In this document: in pieces, positions 1 to 10,440 of the stretch
Layout of the letters: every line of letters starts with the position of its first letter
Position numbering within the stretch: the stretch's first letter is position 1
Assembly (NCBI RefSeq): GCF_000835495.1
Contig: NW_015622544.1
Coordinates: 639,704 to 703,703 of the forward strand
Length of the DNA stretch: 64,000 bases
From: Cladophialophora immunda
Taxonomy: Eukaryota; Ascomycota; Eurotiomycetes; Chaetothyriales; Herpotrichiellaceae
Direction of reading: 5' to 3'
Notes under the pieces: generated by a model
Seen by the model: the letters and a program-made list of their open reading frames with translations, nothing else
Told to the model about the DNA's origin: nothing
Databases searched by the model: none
Made by a program: the position numbers and the translations under genes

Positions 1-854
1 ATTGAATCACTCGGCTTGGGCCCGTCGGGGCCACCGACGTCCTGCGCCAGCGTCCAGATCTGCCTGGTGGCCTTGGTCGGGTCCGTCAAGTCGACCGCCT
101 CGACCTGCTCGGGCGTGATGATGGCGACGCGGAAGTGCCGCCTCGCGAGCGCCTCCTCCGACAGGTGTCCTGCTTTCTGGCCCAGGGCCTCCCCGGCCTG
201 CTCGTCGTTCCCTTCCGACAAGGGCCGACCGGGGGGCGGGTTCTTGAACGAGCCCCTCATGACCGGGGACAGGTTTTCAAAGTAGTTCTCCACCTCGCGT
301 CTCCAGGACCAGGCCGACGACGACGACAAGTCACTGTTCTTTTGTGCGTCGGATCCCTCGCGCTCGCGCATGTAGCGTCCTACCTCGGCCTTGACGGTCA
401 CGGTGCCGGAATTCTGCGCCTCCGGGGTACCGCCTTCGACGTCGTCCGCCGCGACGAGCCAGCACTTGCCCCGTATGCGCCACTGCGTCTTTGTGTCCTT
501 GATCCAGTAGACCGCCTCGATGGGGCCGCCGCCGCCACATCCGGAGCGAGACTGTGCCAGGTCCCCTCTCCCTTTGCCCGAGGCGAAGAGCTCGTAGGTC
601 TTGCGCATGCGCGCGTCCGTGGTGAACGTGGGACAGTCGGACTCGTACACCGGCGGGTTCTTGGGCAGCGTGTTGTATTCGTTCTCCGGCAGCGTGGCCC
701 AGAAGCCGCGAAAGATGCACGTCCGCGCCCGGGGCAGCCCCGCTTCCGTCACGGTCGCCAGCGTGAACTCGAACCCTGCGCCGCCCGCCTGGTCGAGGTG
801 TTCTTGGAAGGTTCGCTTCCAGGGCGCGGCGGTCGAAGGGGTGGGGTGCGACAT
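1..854 (-). CDS. PNPOx-like FMN-binding flavoprotein (Alr4036 type), 3' end cut by window edge
   Basis: The minus strand is open from an ATG at 854 to the left edge, giving about 284 codons with no stop. The N-terminus carries the split-barrel flavin-binding pattern of pyridoxamine-5'-phosphate oxidase-like proteins: FTLATVTEAGLPRARTCIFR at about residues 28-47, then GFWATLPENEYN, TDARMRKTYEL and IEAVYWIKDTKTQWRIRGKC. The order (short leader, A-x-V-x-x-x-G-x-P-x-x-R strand, W-I-x-x-T-x-x-Q-[WF]-R-I-x-G strand) fits the Alr4036 family of fungal PNPOx-like proteins, which bind FMN; the substrate is generally unknown. A second conserved part (WSWRREVENYFENLSP, then GSFKNPPPGRP) follows. G/C dominates third codon positions, unlike the intergenic DNA beside it. 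No intron is needed. The family is clear; the exact reaction is not. Confidence 0.85.
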   Translation of the reverse strand, partial: MSHPTPSTAAPWKRTFQEHLDQAGGAGFEFTLATVTEAGLPRARTCIFRGFWATLPENEYNTLPKNPPVYESDCPTFTTDARMRKTYELFASGKGRGDLAQSRSGCGGGGPIEAVYWIKDTKTQWRIRGKCWLVAADDVEGGTPEAQNSGTVTVKAEVGRYMREREGSDAQKNSDLSSSSAWSWRREVENYFENLSPVMRGSFKNPPPGRPLSEGNDEQAGEALGQKAGHLSEEALARRHFRVAIITPEQVEAVDLTDPTKATRQIWTLAQDVGGPDGPKPSDS

Positions 855-1206
855 TGCGGCGGCGACGCGGGCGAGGCGATGGAGAGCGGGGGAGGCCAGT
901 TTCAGGTTATCAACGGGCTGGGAGGTGGAGGGAGAGGAGGTTTAGGAGGGATCAGTGCATGAGAGGTTTGGTGCTTCTATATTCTTGGGACATGGGAGCC
1001 GGTCCATGACGCGCTCATTGAAGGATTGAAATCATCACAGAATGTCCATGACGTCGAAAGCCTCCGAGTTGTCGCTAACTACGGAGTGCATCTACAACGC
1101 GCTCGGGACTCCGCCCTCGGCACCTAGATTCACTCACCAACGAAAAGCCTACTTGTCATCGGTAGGTTTATAGAGCAAAAGGATGAACTACTTCTTACCC
1201 GGTGAA
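855..1206. other. Intergenic, no gene seen
   Basis: This stretch lies upstream of the PNPOx-like gene and downstream of the FAD oxidase gene, both on the minus strand. It should hold the promoter of the former and the 3' UTR of the latter. No conserved reading frame or repeat is visible. Confidence 0.5.
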
Positions 1207-2535
1207 TTACTGGAAGTTCTTCAGCTCCCCTTTCGGCAGCACTTTCTCGTGGGCTCCCCTCTCACTGAACTTTCTCTTCCAACTCCAGGCCTCGTCCCGC
1301 TCTGGTCCATTCGACTTACCGTCCAGCACGTTGACGACATATTTCCCAATGTTCGGCAGGAACTTCCAGCTGTGGAACGACCCGGCTGTGGCGAAGTAGA
1401 GATTCGACAGTCGCGGGTCAGGGTGTTGCGCGATCAGCTGGTTTTGATCGGGAGATATGGCGTCCCAGCAGAGGCGCCAGTCGTCTGGCAATCTGCCGTC
1501 GTCGAGAATCTGCGGAACGCGCTGGCGGATGATCTCTATGGATTCGTGCTTGAGCGATTCTGAGACCGAATGTTGATCAGGTGCTGGGACCGAAATGTTT
1601 TGGCCTGTCTCTGGATGAGGTTGGGTGTTGAGGAAAGTGTTGGCATTGGTGAATTTAAACAACCGCTGCTCACCTGGCGGCATTGCCTCTCCCTTTGCCC
1701 CAAAGATCAAGACCGGCATCTGTGAGTAATGTCGAGCTTCTTCTGCTGAGACCTTGAATGCTGCCACGCACACCCCCGCGGCTTGGATTTGTCTTTGGAT
1801 GCTGTTCTCCTGAGAAATGGTCATCTTCTTCTCCAGTGGTGCCATCAACCATGGCGTCCATGCCCCGGTAGCTAGAACAATCTTTTCACCAGTGAACGTC
1901 CGCCCATCAACGGTGCGGACACCGGTCAGCTTGTCACCATCACTGAGCAGCTCACTCACTTCTCCTACCTCGTGCTTTACACCAGCTTTGACAGCTTCGT
2001 TCATCACAGCCGCGACGGCGGAAGAAGCATCTGCCCAGCCGGCGCTGGTGTTCGTGTAGGCCTTGCTGAATCCAGTGGTGTCTATTCCAGAGAGAACGCC
2101 GCCCCAATTCGACTTGACCTCCTCCAGGGAGATATCGGCAGACGTATCGGGGCGGCCACTTTCTCGGAAGTTCTTCCGAATTCGGTCGGCCAGATCGCTG
2201 CCCTTCTCGTCCAACATCACCCACCCCGTCTGATGGAAGTATGGCTTCAGCAGGGGATTGTCGGTCCAATCCTCCATGGCCTCGTAGGCCAAGTCCATGT
2301 AGAATGCCTTGCTGTAATCCGCGCGGACGATCTTGTTGATATCGGACGACGCAGCCTGTGGTGAGGGCACAGGTGCGCGGTCCAGAACGGTGATACGTGA
2401 TGGGTCTGCATGGTTGAGGGAGAGATGGTATGCTGTGCTGGTCCCGAAGATGCCTGTTCCAACGATCAGGACATCGCAGCTCGGAGGGTCAATGGAGCCC
2501 ATTATGGTCCGGCCGTAGAAGGGAGACTCAGCCAA
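1207..2535 (-). CDS. FAD-dependent amine oxidase, fructosyl-amino-acid oxidase / sarcosine oxidase type
   Basis: Single-exon gene of 442 aa. A Rossmann FAD-binding motif lies at residues 23-31 (LIVGTGIFG), followed by the SSDINKIVRADY segment (63-74) typical of fungal fructosyl amine oxidases. The C-terminal RLCWDAISPD (354-363) places Cys356 where this family links FAD covalently through a cysteine, and SFHSWKFLPNIGKYVV (386-401) is the family's C-terminal signature. Family members oxidise secondary amines (Amadori compounds, sarcosine, saccharopine, pipecolate) to H2O2; which substrate applies here cannot be read from the sequence. Two starts are possible: ATG 2535 or ATG 2502, the second (MGSIDPPSCDVLIVG) giving a leader nearer the Rossmann strand. 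The protein ends LKNFQ, so it lacks the peroxisomal SKL-like tail found in many relatives. It is divergent from the acyl-CoA synthetase gene. Confidence 0.88.
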   Translation of the reverse strand: MAESPFYGRTIMGSIDPPSCDVLIVGTGIFGTSTAYHLSLNHADPSRITVLDRAPVPSPQAASSDINKIVRADYSKAFYMDLAYEAMEDWTDNPLLKPYFHQTGWVMLDEKGSDLADRIRKNFRESGRPDTSADISLEEVKSNWGGVLSGIDTTGFSKAYTNTSAGWADASSAVAAVMNEAVKAGVKHEVGEVSELLSDGDKLTGVRTVDGRTFTGEKIVLATGAWTPWLMAPLEKKMTISQENSIQRQIQAAGVCVAAFKVSAEEARHYSQMPVLIFGAKGEAMPPGEQRLFKFTNANTFLNTQPHPETGQNISVPAPDQHSVSESLKHESIEIIRQRVPQILDDGRLPDDWRLCWDAISPDQNQLIAQHPDPRLSNLYFATAGSFHSWKFLPNIGKYVVNVLDGKSNGPERDEAWSWKRKFSERGAHEKVLPKGELKNFQ

Positions 2536-3313
2536 CTCAGACTGACTGACCTCGTCGGATACGAATTTCGGTACAGTTCGTGGTGCTGGTGTGGTACTTT
2601 CTTGTGATGGGATGCATAGGTCAGGTAGTCAGACAGGAGGCTGATATAAGAAGTGAGGCAGTGATTGTTGGACATCATTGGATGGTTCCGTCGAGCGAGC
2701 TCTCCAAAACACGACGGCGCCAATCTCCGGTGAGAGCTAGGGCGCGTGGAGGACTGCGGAGTCAACAATTGTTGGAGCGCAGGCAGTCGTAGGTCTGGCT
2801 CGTATTACTCCGCACGCCTTCGAGTGTGGTGCCGGAGCACCAGTTATCAACCCCGGCGCCGAGAGAGATGCCCGGGGACCTCCCAAGCCACCCAGAACCA
2901 GACTGCAATCCCAGTCTCCGCGCTGAACTGCCGTGTCTGGGGGCTCCAAACGCAGGCCTGCAGTTAGTGGCGCACCGCTCAAGCTTTTTACCCAGATCCT
3001 CGTCAGATCCAATCGCATTATCAGGACCGTTGAAACCATCCCACAGGTACCTCGGTATCTGGACGAGCTGGCTATCGCACATTGAGGGCCGTGGATGACA
3101 GGTCGGCTGCCGTCCGTGGCCCGTTGAAGAATGGTCATTTTTCTTTCTCCTTCTATCTTCAAATGGCTCCTGAAGTTGCCTCAGTTAACGGCGGATTTTG
3201 GTAGACACCGGGCGATCTTCGTTGCTTTTCGTCTCCTTGGGTGTGTCGTTCGTGACGGGCAATACATTTGACTAGATTAGACGGGAACCGGAGCAGTCTG
3301 ACACCTAGACCTC
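2536..3313. promoter_or_regulatory. Divergent intergenic region between amine oxidase and acyl-CoA synthetase
   Basis: These 778 bases separate two genes transcribed away from each other and must hold both promoters. Several unrelated short frames are open, but none shows a family motif. I see no clear TATA box or known binding site. Confidence 0.45.
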
Positions 3314-5339
3314 ATGGCCCTTGGTAAGATCCTGCTGCTCTTTGGCTCTGAACGTGCCTTGGATTAGCATACTGACTGCATTTCCATCACAGCAACTGCT
3401 GCAGCAGCCGCCGCGGGTGGTTGGGCCGCAGCGGCATACCTCGACGCCAAGTTCAATATTCGGCATGACATCGACTCCCTCAGGAGGCTGAGAAAGGGCG
3501 CGAAAGAGTACGAGCGGCTTGTCAGGGAGGACAAGGTCTGCTTCTTCTATGCCGTCGAAGAGCAGTGCAAAAAGAGCTGGAACAACCGCGCCATCTGGTC
3601 GAGAGAAGGCGGCATCTACACCTTTGGTCAGCTTTACGAGGAGACCCTCCGATATGCCCAGTGGTTGATCGAGCAGGGCGTCAAGCCGGGAGAACTGGTG
3701 GCCATGTACATGGTCAATTCGCCGCAGTTCTTTATTACCTGGTTTGCATGCGCGGCTGTCGGCGCGGCGCCGGCATTCATCAACTACAACCTCGAAGGCA
3801 AAGCGTTGATGCACTGCTTGGATGTGTGTGAGACAAGGTTGTTAATTGTCGATGAAGATGCAGCCTGCCAAAGGAGGATCAACCAGAGCCGGGCAGATAT
3901 CGAAGCCAGGGGCACCAAAATTGCCGTTCTCGACGGGACTTTAAAGCAGGAGATCGCAATGAAACCCGCAGAGAGACCCTCTGATGACCTTCGCAAGGGC
4001 ACAAAAGGCAGCTTCCCCTATTGCCTTATATACACCAGGTAAGCCGTTTCACGCGCTGTCGCCATATCCCAGATAGGAAATAGTAACAAGTCATCACAGT
4101 GGAACCACCGGTCTCCCCAAAGGCTGTGCCTTCACACTGCAACGGGTCTATGCCATGTGCGGTCACTTGTTGCCACTATGCGGAGGTATCCCCGGCAAGG
4201 ATCAGTGGTTCAATTCCATGCCGTTATATCACGGCACCGGGTCGATCACAACCTCTTGCGCCCTCCTACAAGGCCTCGCCGTCGCCATTGCACCGAAATT
4301 CTCCGTCTCGCGGTTTTGGAACGACATCCATGACTCAGGGTCCACATTCTTCGTCTATGTAGGCGAAACGGCACGATATCTGCTCAATGCGCCGCCTCAC
4401 CCGCTGGAGCGGGCACACAAGCTCCGCTGTGCCTACGGTAATGGCTTGAGACCCGACGTGTGGGAGAAATTTCAAACACGCTTCAACGTCCCCGAAATTG
4501 GCGAGTTCTTCAATTCCACCGAAGGCATGTTCAGTCTCCTGAACTACGACCGGGGACCATACCTCCAAGGATGTGTCGGCCATCACGGCTTGATTCTCCG
4601 AACGATGCTGCGCAACGTCTACGTTCCGGTCAAGATCGACCACGAAACGGGAGATATCTGGCGGGATCCCAAGACAGGGTTCGCCAAACGAACTCCGTAC
4701 GAAGAAGGCGGTGAGATGCTGGTCGCCGTGCCGAGCAAAGAGGCATTCCAGGGCTACTGGAGGTCTCAGGCTGCCACAGACAAGAAATTCTGCACGAACG
4801 TATTCAAGAAAGGGGACATCTACTACCGTTCTGGAGACGCCCTGAGACGTGAACCGGACGGGCGATGGCACTTCCTCGACCGCCTGGGCGACACGTTCCG
4901 CTGGAAATCCGAGAACGTCTCCACGGCAGAGGTGGCCCTGACGATAGGCCAGTACCCCGGCATCGCCGAAGCCAACGTGTACGGCGTGCTGGTGCCGAAC
5001 CACGAGGGCCGAGCAGGCTGCGCGGCCATCCACCTGGATCCCAACCACACGGGCCCGCCGGTCGACTACAACGACCTGCTGAAGTTCACCCGCGCGCGGC
5101 TGCCCCGGTACGCGGTGCCGGTGTTTCTGCGCATCGTCAAGGCGAGCACGCACATCCACAACCACAAGCAGAACAAGGTGCCGTTGCGCAAGGAAGGCGT
5201 CGACCCCAGCGCCATCGGCAAGGAGGTGCCCGAGGGCAAGGACGACCTGTTGCTCTGGGTGACGCCCAAAGCGGACGAATACGTGCCGTTTACGCCCCAA
5301 GATTGGGAGAAGCTGGTCACCGGCCAGGCCAAGTTGTAA
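3314..5339 (+). CDS. FAT1-type very-long-chain acyl-CoA synthetase with AKL tail
   Basis: Three exons: 3314-3323, 3393-4038 and 4100-5339 (introns of 69 and 61 nt, good GT-AG ends), 631 aa. Residues 217-227 read YTSGTTGLPKG, the AMP-binding motif of the ANL superfamily, interrupted by intron 2. FLDRLGDTFRWKSENVSTAE (477-496) is the signature separating FATP/FAT1/VLCS enzymes from other acyl-CoA ligases. FFNSTEGMFSLLNYD, between them, is the family's conserved adenine-pocket region. The enzyme is expected to activate long or very long fatty acids to acyl-CoA using ATP. The last three residues are AKL, a recognised variant of the peroxisomal targeting signal PTS1. The hydrophobic AAAAAAGGWAAAAYL segment at the N-terminus could be a membrane anchor. 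The start was chosen because the first exon splices in frame and no other ATG precedes the conserved region. Confidence 0.9.
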
Positions 5340-5722
5340 CGACAGCCACCCAACAAAGCGAGCAGCACAGCATCACTTTTTTTTTGCGAGGAGAGGACAG
5401 AGCCCAGTTCATAAAAGACCTCCCAGAGTCCTGCAAGAATTTTTGACACGCGGTTCCGATTTGTGATACTCGATAGACTTTGCACACATGTGACAGCACA
5501 ATACATGGGCATCTGAGGACGAGACGGTCTCTGCGTGGTGCAATAGAACCCTCTTGGATTGAAGTACATCTCACAATCCTCTCTTCCAGTCTACACAGAC
5601 AAAGCGAGAAGACGCGGAGGGATCTACGCAGGAAGAGCAAGAGGCAAATAGACACGAGGAGAAACCGATGTTGCAAGCGACGCTGATCAAGGTGGTCGTA
5701 GAGTATTGTATCCTTTGGTACA
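5340..5722. other. Convergent 3' region
   Basis: Stretch of 383 bases between the stop codons of the acyl-CoA synthetase and the C2H2-ankyrin gene. It probably carries both 3' UTRs. No gene or repeat was seen. Confidence 0.5.
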
Positions 5723-8205
5723 TCAATCTGCTTCTATGTCTGATGCTTCCTCATCAATGGCTCCCGCGTCTCGTAGCATTTTTACAATATCCTCATGTCC
5801 CCTTCGCCGCGCGGCATGCAATGCATTGCCGTATCGTCCTCCCTGAGCATTGACATTTGCCCCTGCGCTAAGTAGCCTCTGGACGGTGTCTATATGACCC
5901 CTTGCTGATGCGGCCTGGAGTGCATTCCCATGCCGTCCTCCCTGAGCATTGATATTTGCCCCTGCGTCAAGTAGGCTCCGGACAGTGTCTATATGACCCC
6001 TTGCTGATGCGGCCTGGAGTGCATTTCCATATGGTCCACCCTGAGCATTAACATTTGCTCCTACACCAAGTAGCATCTGAATGGTACCTCTATCGCCATA
6101 TAATGATGCTACCTGGAGTGCATTCCCATGCCGTCCTCCCTGAGCATTGACATCTGCCCCTGCGTCAAGTAGCATCCGAATAACACTCAAACGGCCTTTT
6201 GCTGCTGCTGCCTGAAGTGCATTGCTGTACCTTCCAGCATTGACATCTGCCCCTGCTTCAACTAGCGTTTTCACAATTGCTTGGTGCCCATTCTCTGCCG
6301 CATGAGACAGTGCTGACCGGCGATGGTGATCCACCGCGTTCACATCTACCTCAGGATCGTCGAGCAATCGTTCCAGGAGCGTCACATTCCCAGATCTGGC
6401 AGCGTTTATAAGAGGGTTGCCGTCGGTTTCCGGCTCAACGCTAGTGTCACCGCTCTTAGAGCTGCTGTCTTCCTCGGGAAAGTCTAGAGCAATGGAAAGC
6501 AAAGACCACCCTGATCTGGAGCCTTGGGCTTGCCTAGAATTCTCGTCACGGTCGAAATTTCGCGGGATTGCAAAAGTTGCCAGCTGTTCCTGGTGGAAGG
6601 CGATGTGGTTGTGAAGCCCTTTTTTGAAAGGCCCGTTTGAACGGCAGAAAGGGCACGACTTTCGCTCATCGGCCAAGGTCGTCGCTGCTAAGTCCAGGAG
6701 ATTTTCGATCTCCTGCGCATCAAGGTCCTGGTGGCAGGATGAAAAGTGTTGGAACAGATTATCTTTGGATTTGGAAATGAAGGACCTGTGTTCAAAGCAT
6801 TTCCAGACTCGACGGTGGACCAGTCGCTCATGCTCGAGCCACGCATGCCGACTGGAGTACATGTGGTCGGCATCTGGACATTCCTCATACGTGCATACGT
6901 ACGGTTGGAGATCTTGACGGATGTGTTCTCTAATATGCGTTAGAAGGATACTCGTAGACGAGCAATGATCGAAAAACACCCACTGCCAGGACTTCCCTTT
7001 TCCCTGTCGCGATGGACACACCACCCAGCAATACGGACAAACGAATTCCGACTGTTCACCTGCCTCAGGAGGAGGTAGTGGAAATTCTGGGGCCTTTCCG
7101 CTCAAGTCGAACGCGGTGGTCGCATAAGAGATGACGCTCTCTGTGTCCAATTGATCATCCAGATTATTGTTATACCTAGAGAAATCAGTTCCTGACAAGA
7201 CTGTTTTCGGCCCTTCAAGCGGCATCAAAATGTCGGTGGTAGTGACTCTGACATTGGGCCTGGAGGCAGCTTTCAGAGGCTCGATGAGAACCGGGTTGTC
7301 TAATATTGTTCCCTGGAAGCCTGGGTCATCCGTGCTGCGGGAGAGCTTGAGCGCATGGCTTTGCCAGTATTTAAAGTACCTTCTGCGATTGGTGATTGCT
7401 TTTGATAATCGATCTAGCAGAAAATCGGTGAGATCCGCTGGATGACCATCGGGGTCTAACACATCCACTATATTGTCATCGACAACTTGTGCAGGCTCTG
7501 TCTCAAATTCCTTGAGCGGCGACGGCGGTAGGCGCAAAGAATCAAGGACTTCTTTTACGTGTCGACGATCGAAAACCGCATATGCTGAGAACAAATCTTT
7601 TCCTGTTTCTGGATCCTCGTCTTTCAACAGAAGAGCCTTTTGGGTGAGGGAACGGTGTCTTGTGTTGCGGATCTTGAATGACAGCCTGTATAGATGCTTC
7701 ATGACGTCTTGAACCTCACTCAATCTCTCGTTCAATTCGCCAGCGTCCGCTTCGCCGCTGCTGTCACTGATACTCCCAAAGTCTTCATCATGGACAGGAG
7801 TGTCATTGCCACTCGGTCCGAGGTCTGCGGCCAGATCCTGCTCATACGGCAGGCGAACGCCGGTAGTTATCTCTGCACCTGAAAGGCCACGGGTGCTTGA
7901 GCAAGAGCACCTCCGCAGACAGAAAATTACAACTCACTCTTGGCCAAAGTGTCTTGTAGCTGGCCCAGAAACTTGAGAACAGCTGCTCGTAGAACCACCG
8001 AGTCCCGCAATCTAGCATCAAGTGAACTTCTGCCTCTCTGTAGAGCACCCAAATTGCCTGCCCAAATCTTGAAACGGTCATATTCCTTCTCGATTGCGCT
8101 CAGTGGCATCATCTTCGTCAGTTCATCCGAAGACGTTGACAAGGATTGTATGAGCCTCACGAAACATCCTAGGCAGGAGTTAGAAAGGGCGCTCAAGTCG
8201 TCCAT
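5723..8205 (-). CDS. C2H2-type / ankyrin-repeat protein
   Basis: Two exons, 8205-7938 and 7878-5723, with a 59-nt intron (GTGAGT...TTTCAG), give 807 aa. The N-terminus (SALSNSCLGCFVRLIQSL) is a leader common in fungal proteins of this architecture. Residues of about 365-545 hold several degenerate zinc fingers: a CPYC pair followed by HIREHIRQ, a C-x4-C pair before HERLVH, and a CPFC pair before HIAFHQEQLATFAIPR. From about residue 576 come seven ankyrin units (ALxxAxxxGHxxxVxxLLxAGAxVNAQGG). The last units are nearly identical at DNA level (see repeat). No enzymatic domain is visible; the ankyrin array should bind a partner. Such proteins are lineage-expanded in filamentous fungi and often resemble the sensing ends of NLR-like proteins, but no NACHT or NB-ARC domain is present. 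Divergent from the DUF7580 gene. Confidence 0.85.
5838..6236 (-). repeat. 99-bp tandem repeat encoding ankyrin units
   Basis: The block CCCTGAGCATTGA and its flanks recur with a 99-bp period (33 codons), with homologous bases at 5843, 5942, 6041 and 6140. The two copies at about 5838-5936 and 5937-6035 differ at only a few bases. Each unit encodes one ankyrin repeat of the pattern NALQAASARGHIDTVxxLL. Such DNA-level identity implies recent duplication or gene conversion. Confidence 0.9.
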
Positions 8206-8588
8206 GGCGAGGGGGGTCGATCTGGCAGAGATTGGATGTGTTCTCGAGATAACGACGAGGTAGCCAACAGATCAAATACAGCCAACATTGTCAATAAGGA
8301 CAGGTTACCACCGTGTATAAAGACAGAGTACCTGTCTTTATGAATGACGAGAATCTCTGAGCGAATAGAGAACCCCTCTTGTGACCAGACTATGCCAATT
8401 ATTTTGGACAGCGGCTCGCCGGGTGGAAGCGAGGCCGCGGGGTTGATCAGCGGGGTCGGTTTGAACCTTCGCAGAATGGACAGAGCCGCATTGGCCCTCC
8501 GTGGCCATCTGTGCCCATCTCATCCATTTCAGCCATCACTAGACATCGAAGCTCTTGAGTGAGTTGTGGTCTCCCGCCAGCTGCAACC
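8206..8588. promoter_or_regulatory. Divergent promoter region, C2H2-ankyrin / DUF7580
   Basis: These 383 bases separate the start codons of two oppositely oriented genes. They must contain both promoters and may drive both together. A short near-palindrome around 8322-8340 (agacagagtacctgtctt) is visible; no known operator was recognised. Confidence 0.45.
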
Positions 8589-10440
8589 ATGTCCGGAGTG
8601 GAAGCAGCCGGTCTTGTCCTGGGCGCCATTCCTCTCATCATTTCCGCCCTCGAACACTGTGAGGATGTCGCCGCTCCCACAATTGCGTTCCTGCATTGGA
8701 AGCGATATCTGGGACGGTTGGTCCGGGAGCTCTACACGATCCGTGTCTCTTACGACCAAGCCATCCGCCTCCTCCTGGCTCCTTTGGCTGACCTCGCCGA
8801 CCAAACCACGATGATGGAGGATCCGCAAAGCCCATTGTGGAGGGAGGGAGACATCGCCGACGAACTACGAGATAGATTGGGTCCAGTATATCACCCATTC
8901 ATCCTCACCATTGATGAAGTAACAGAGATCCTGGTCGAGATAGCCTCTTCTCTCAATATCCCTGGGTCCCAGCAGGTTTGAATGGACCTTTTGACAGGAC
9001 CGACTCAAGGCTGACCTATTGTAGGTTGTCACAAGTCAGACCCTCCTTCCAGTCGTCGCTTCCAATTTGCCGACCGCAAACACTTCTAACATTCGTAACA
9101 ACTTTGATTTCAGACAGAGGATCAAGTTCACGATGAAGAAGAACCGAGCCAAAACCTCACTAGACCGCCTGGAGGCTTGTACGAGGAGAATCGATGCCTG
9201 GGTCGCAAGAGCCGACAAGCTGCAGGAGGAAACTCCACAGAGTCGTCTGAAGCTGAAATTTTCTGCGTCGCTGGGTACTATCCAAGAGAACGCGAGCAAG
9301 ATATATGGTGCAATTTCACGAAATTGGTGCACCGACAAGCCTATCCATGTTGCTCGCCTACTGCTCGAGCAACGGCTGCTGAGGTCCAAGAAGCGGAAGA
9401 GGCCCTCGCAATCAGCCGGTGTGAGCTCGGTGGCACAGGCAACTTGCTTTGGGTTGAGTCTCTATGGGGATTGCTGCGCGCCCTCTGGGTGGTTGAACTC
9501 GGAAATCAGGATCGACGAAGTTCTGCCAAGGTACAGATTTTCGAAATTTGTTGCAATTTCGAGTCTCGAATTCTAATTCTGACACGATCCTGATACAGCA
9601 CGACGACCGTTCGCGTGACGATATCGGTCCCAGGGACTGCCGCCGACAACACTGCAAGTCTGCAAGGCATCACAAACTTTTGCAAAATCATCAAGGAACC
9701 CATTCATCCCTTTGTGGGGTTCTCCCTTGATGATATGGGATGTTTGAAGTCGTACTCGTTGAAGATGGGCGCCGAACATGTTCCAAACTCTCTGACTCTT
9801 GAGGAGCTCCTCCCACATTTTGGGCGCAGACTCCCGACCGAGCAGGTGTACGGACTGGCCATCACCTTGGTTGCCTCGATTTTGCAACTCAGTCAGACTC
9901 CATGGCTGGAATCGAAGTGGAGCAAGAAGTGCATCTTGTTTTCAAGGGCCAACAACAACCTGCCGTGGACTGTGGACCTCAAATATCCCTATCTAGCCAA
10001 CTCTTTTCATTGTGGTAAGTTGGGCCCGAAGTCAAGTGCTCAAGCCCTGCGGCTGAATCAAGTAATCGGCAGTTGGACATCAAGCACCCAATGGCCCACC
10101 TGTCACCCACGGCTGTTCGAATTTGCTTACCTTGGCGATTATGCTGCTTGAGATCAATTCAGGGCAGCCGGTCGAGCAGAGACGTCAAGATAGTCAAAAG
10201 GCCAACACCCCGTCCGACGATCAGTCGGACCTCCAGCTAGCGAGCAAATGGCTCAAGGAGGAAAAGTCTCATGGGAGGATATCCTGCGGGTTCTTCCAGG
10301 CCATACTGACGTGCTTACAAGACTACCTCAACCCTGACGCCAGTTTCGCGGACGAGGGATACTGCGCTGCTTTCAAAGAGAAGGCTCTAGTGCCACTCGA
10401 AGAGGAAATGGAGATCCTCCTTTACGGACTTCCCAGGTAA
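8589..10440 (+). CDS. DUF7580-family fungal protein
   Basis: Four exons: 8589-8975, 9025-9530, 9599-10014 and 10073-10440, with introns of 49, 68 and 58 nt and all junctions in frame, give 558 aa. The N-terminus MSGVEAAGLVLGAIPLIISA is the hallmark of the large fungal DUF7580 family. The conserved middle and C-terminal blocks are also present: YGLAITLVASILQLSQTPWL, then WSKKCILF, YPYLANSF, and near the end CSNLLTLAIMLLEINSGQPV. The function of the family is unknown. The hydrophobic N-terminal helix followed by a long helical region recalls HeLo-like fungal death-domain N-termini, but that is inference. Length fits the family's usual 550-600 aa, so the gene looks intact. It is paired head to head with the C2H2-ankyrin gene. 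Confidence 0.85.

Noticed and set aside
1201..1240. Possible cryptic PTS1 beyond the amine oxidase stop by read-through or alternative splicing
   Set aside because: The sequence after the stop gives no SKL-like tripeptide in any nearby frame.
2737..3162. 141-aa minus-strand frame in the amine oxidase/acyl-CoA synthetase divergent region
   Set aside because: No motif, competing frames on both strands, and it sits where two promoters are expected.
4335..5300. 321-aa minus-strand frame
   Set aside because: Antisense shadow of the acyl-CoA synthetase exon 3, whose sense frame carries all family motifs.
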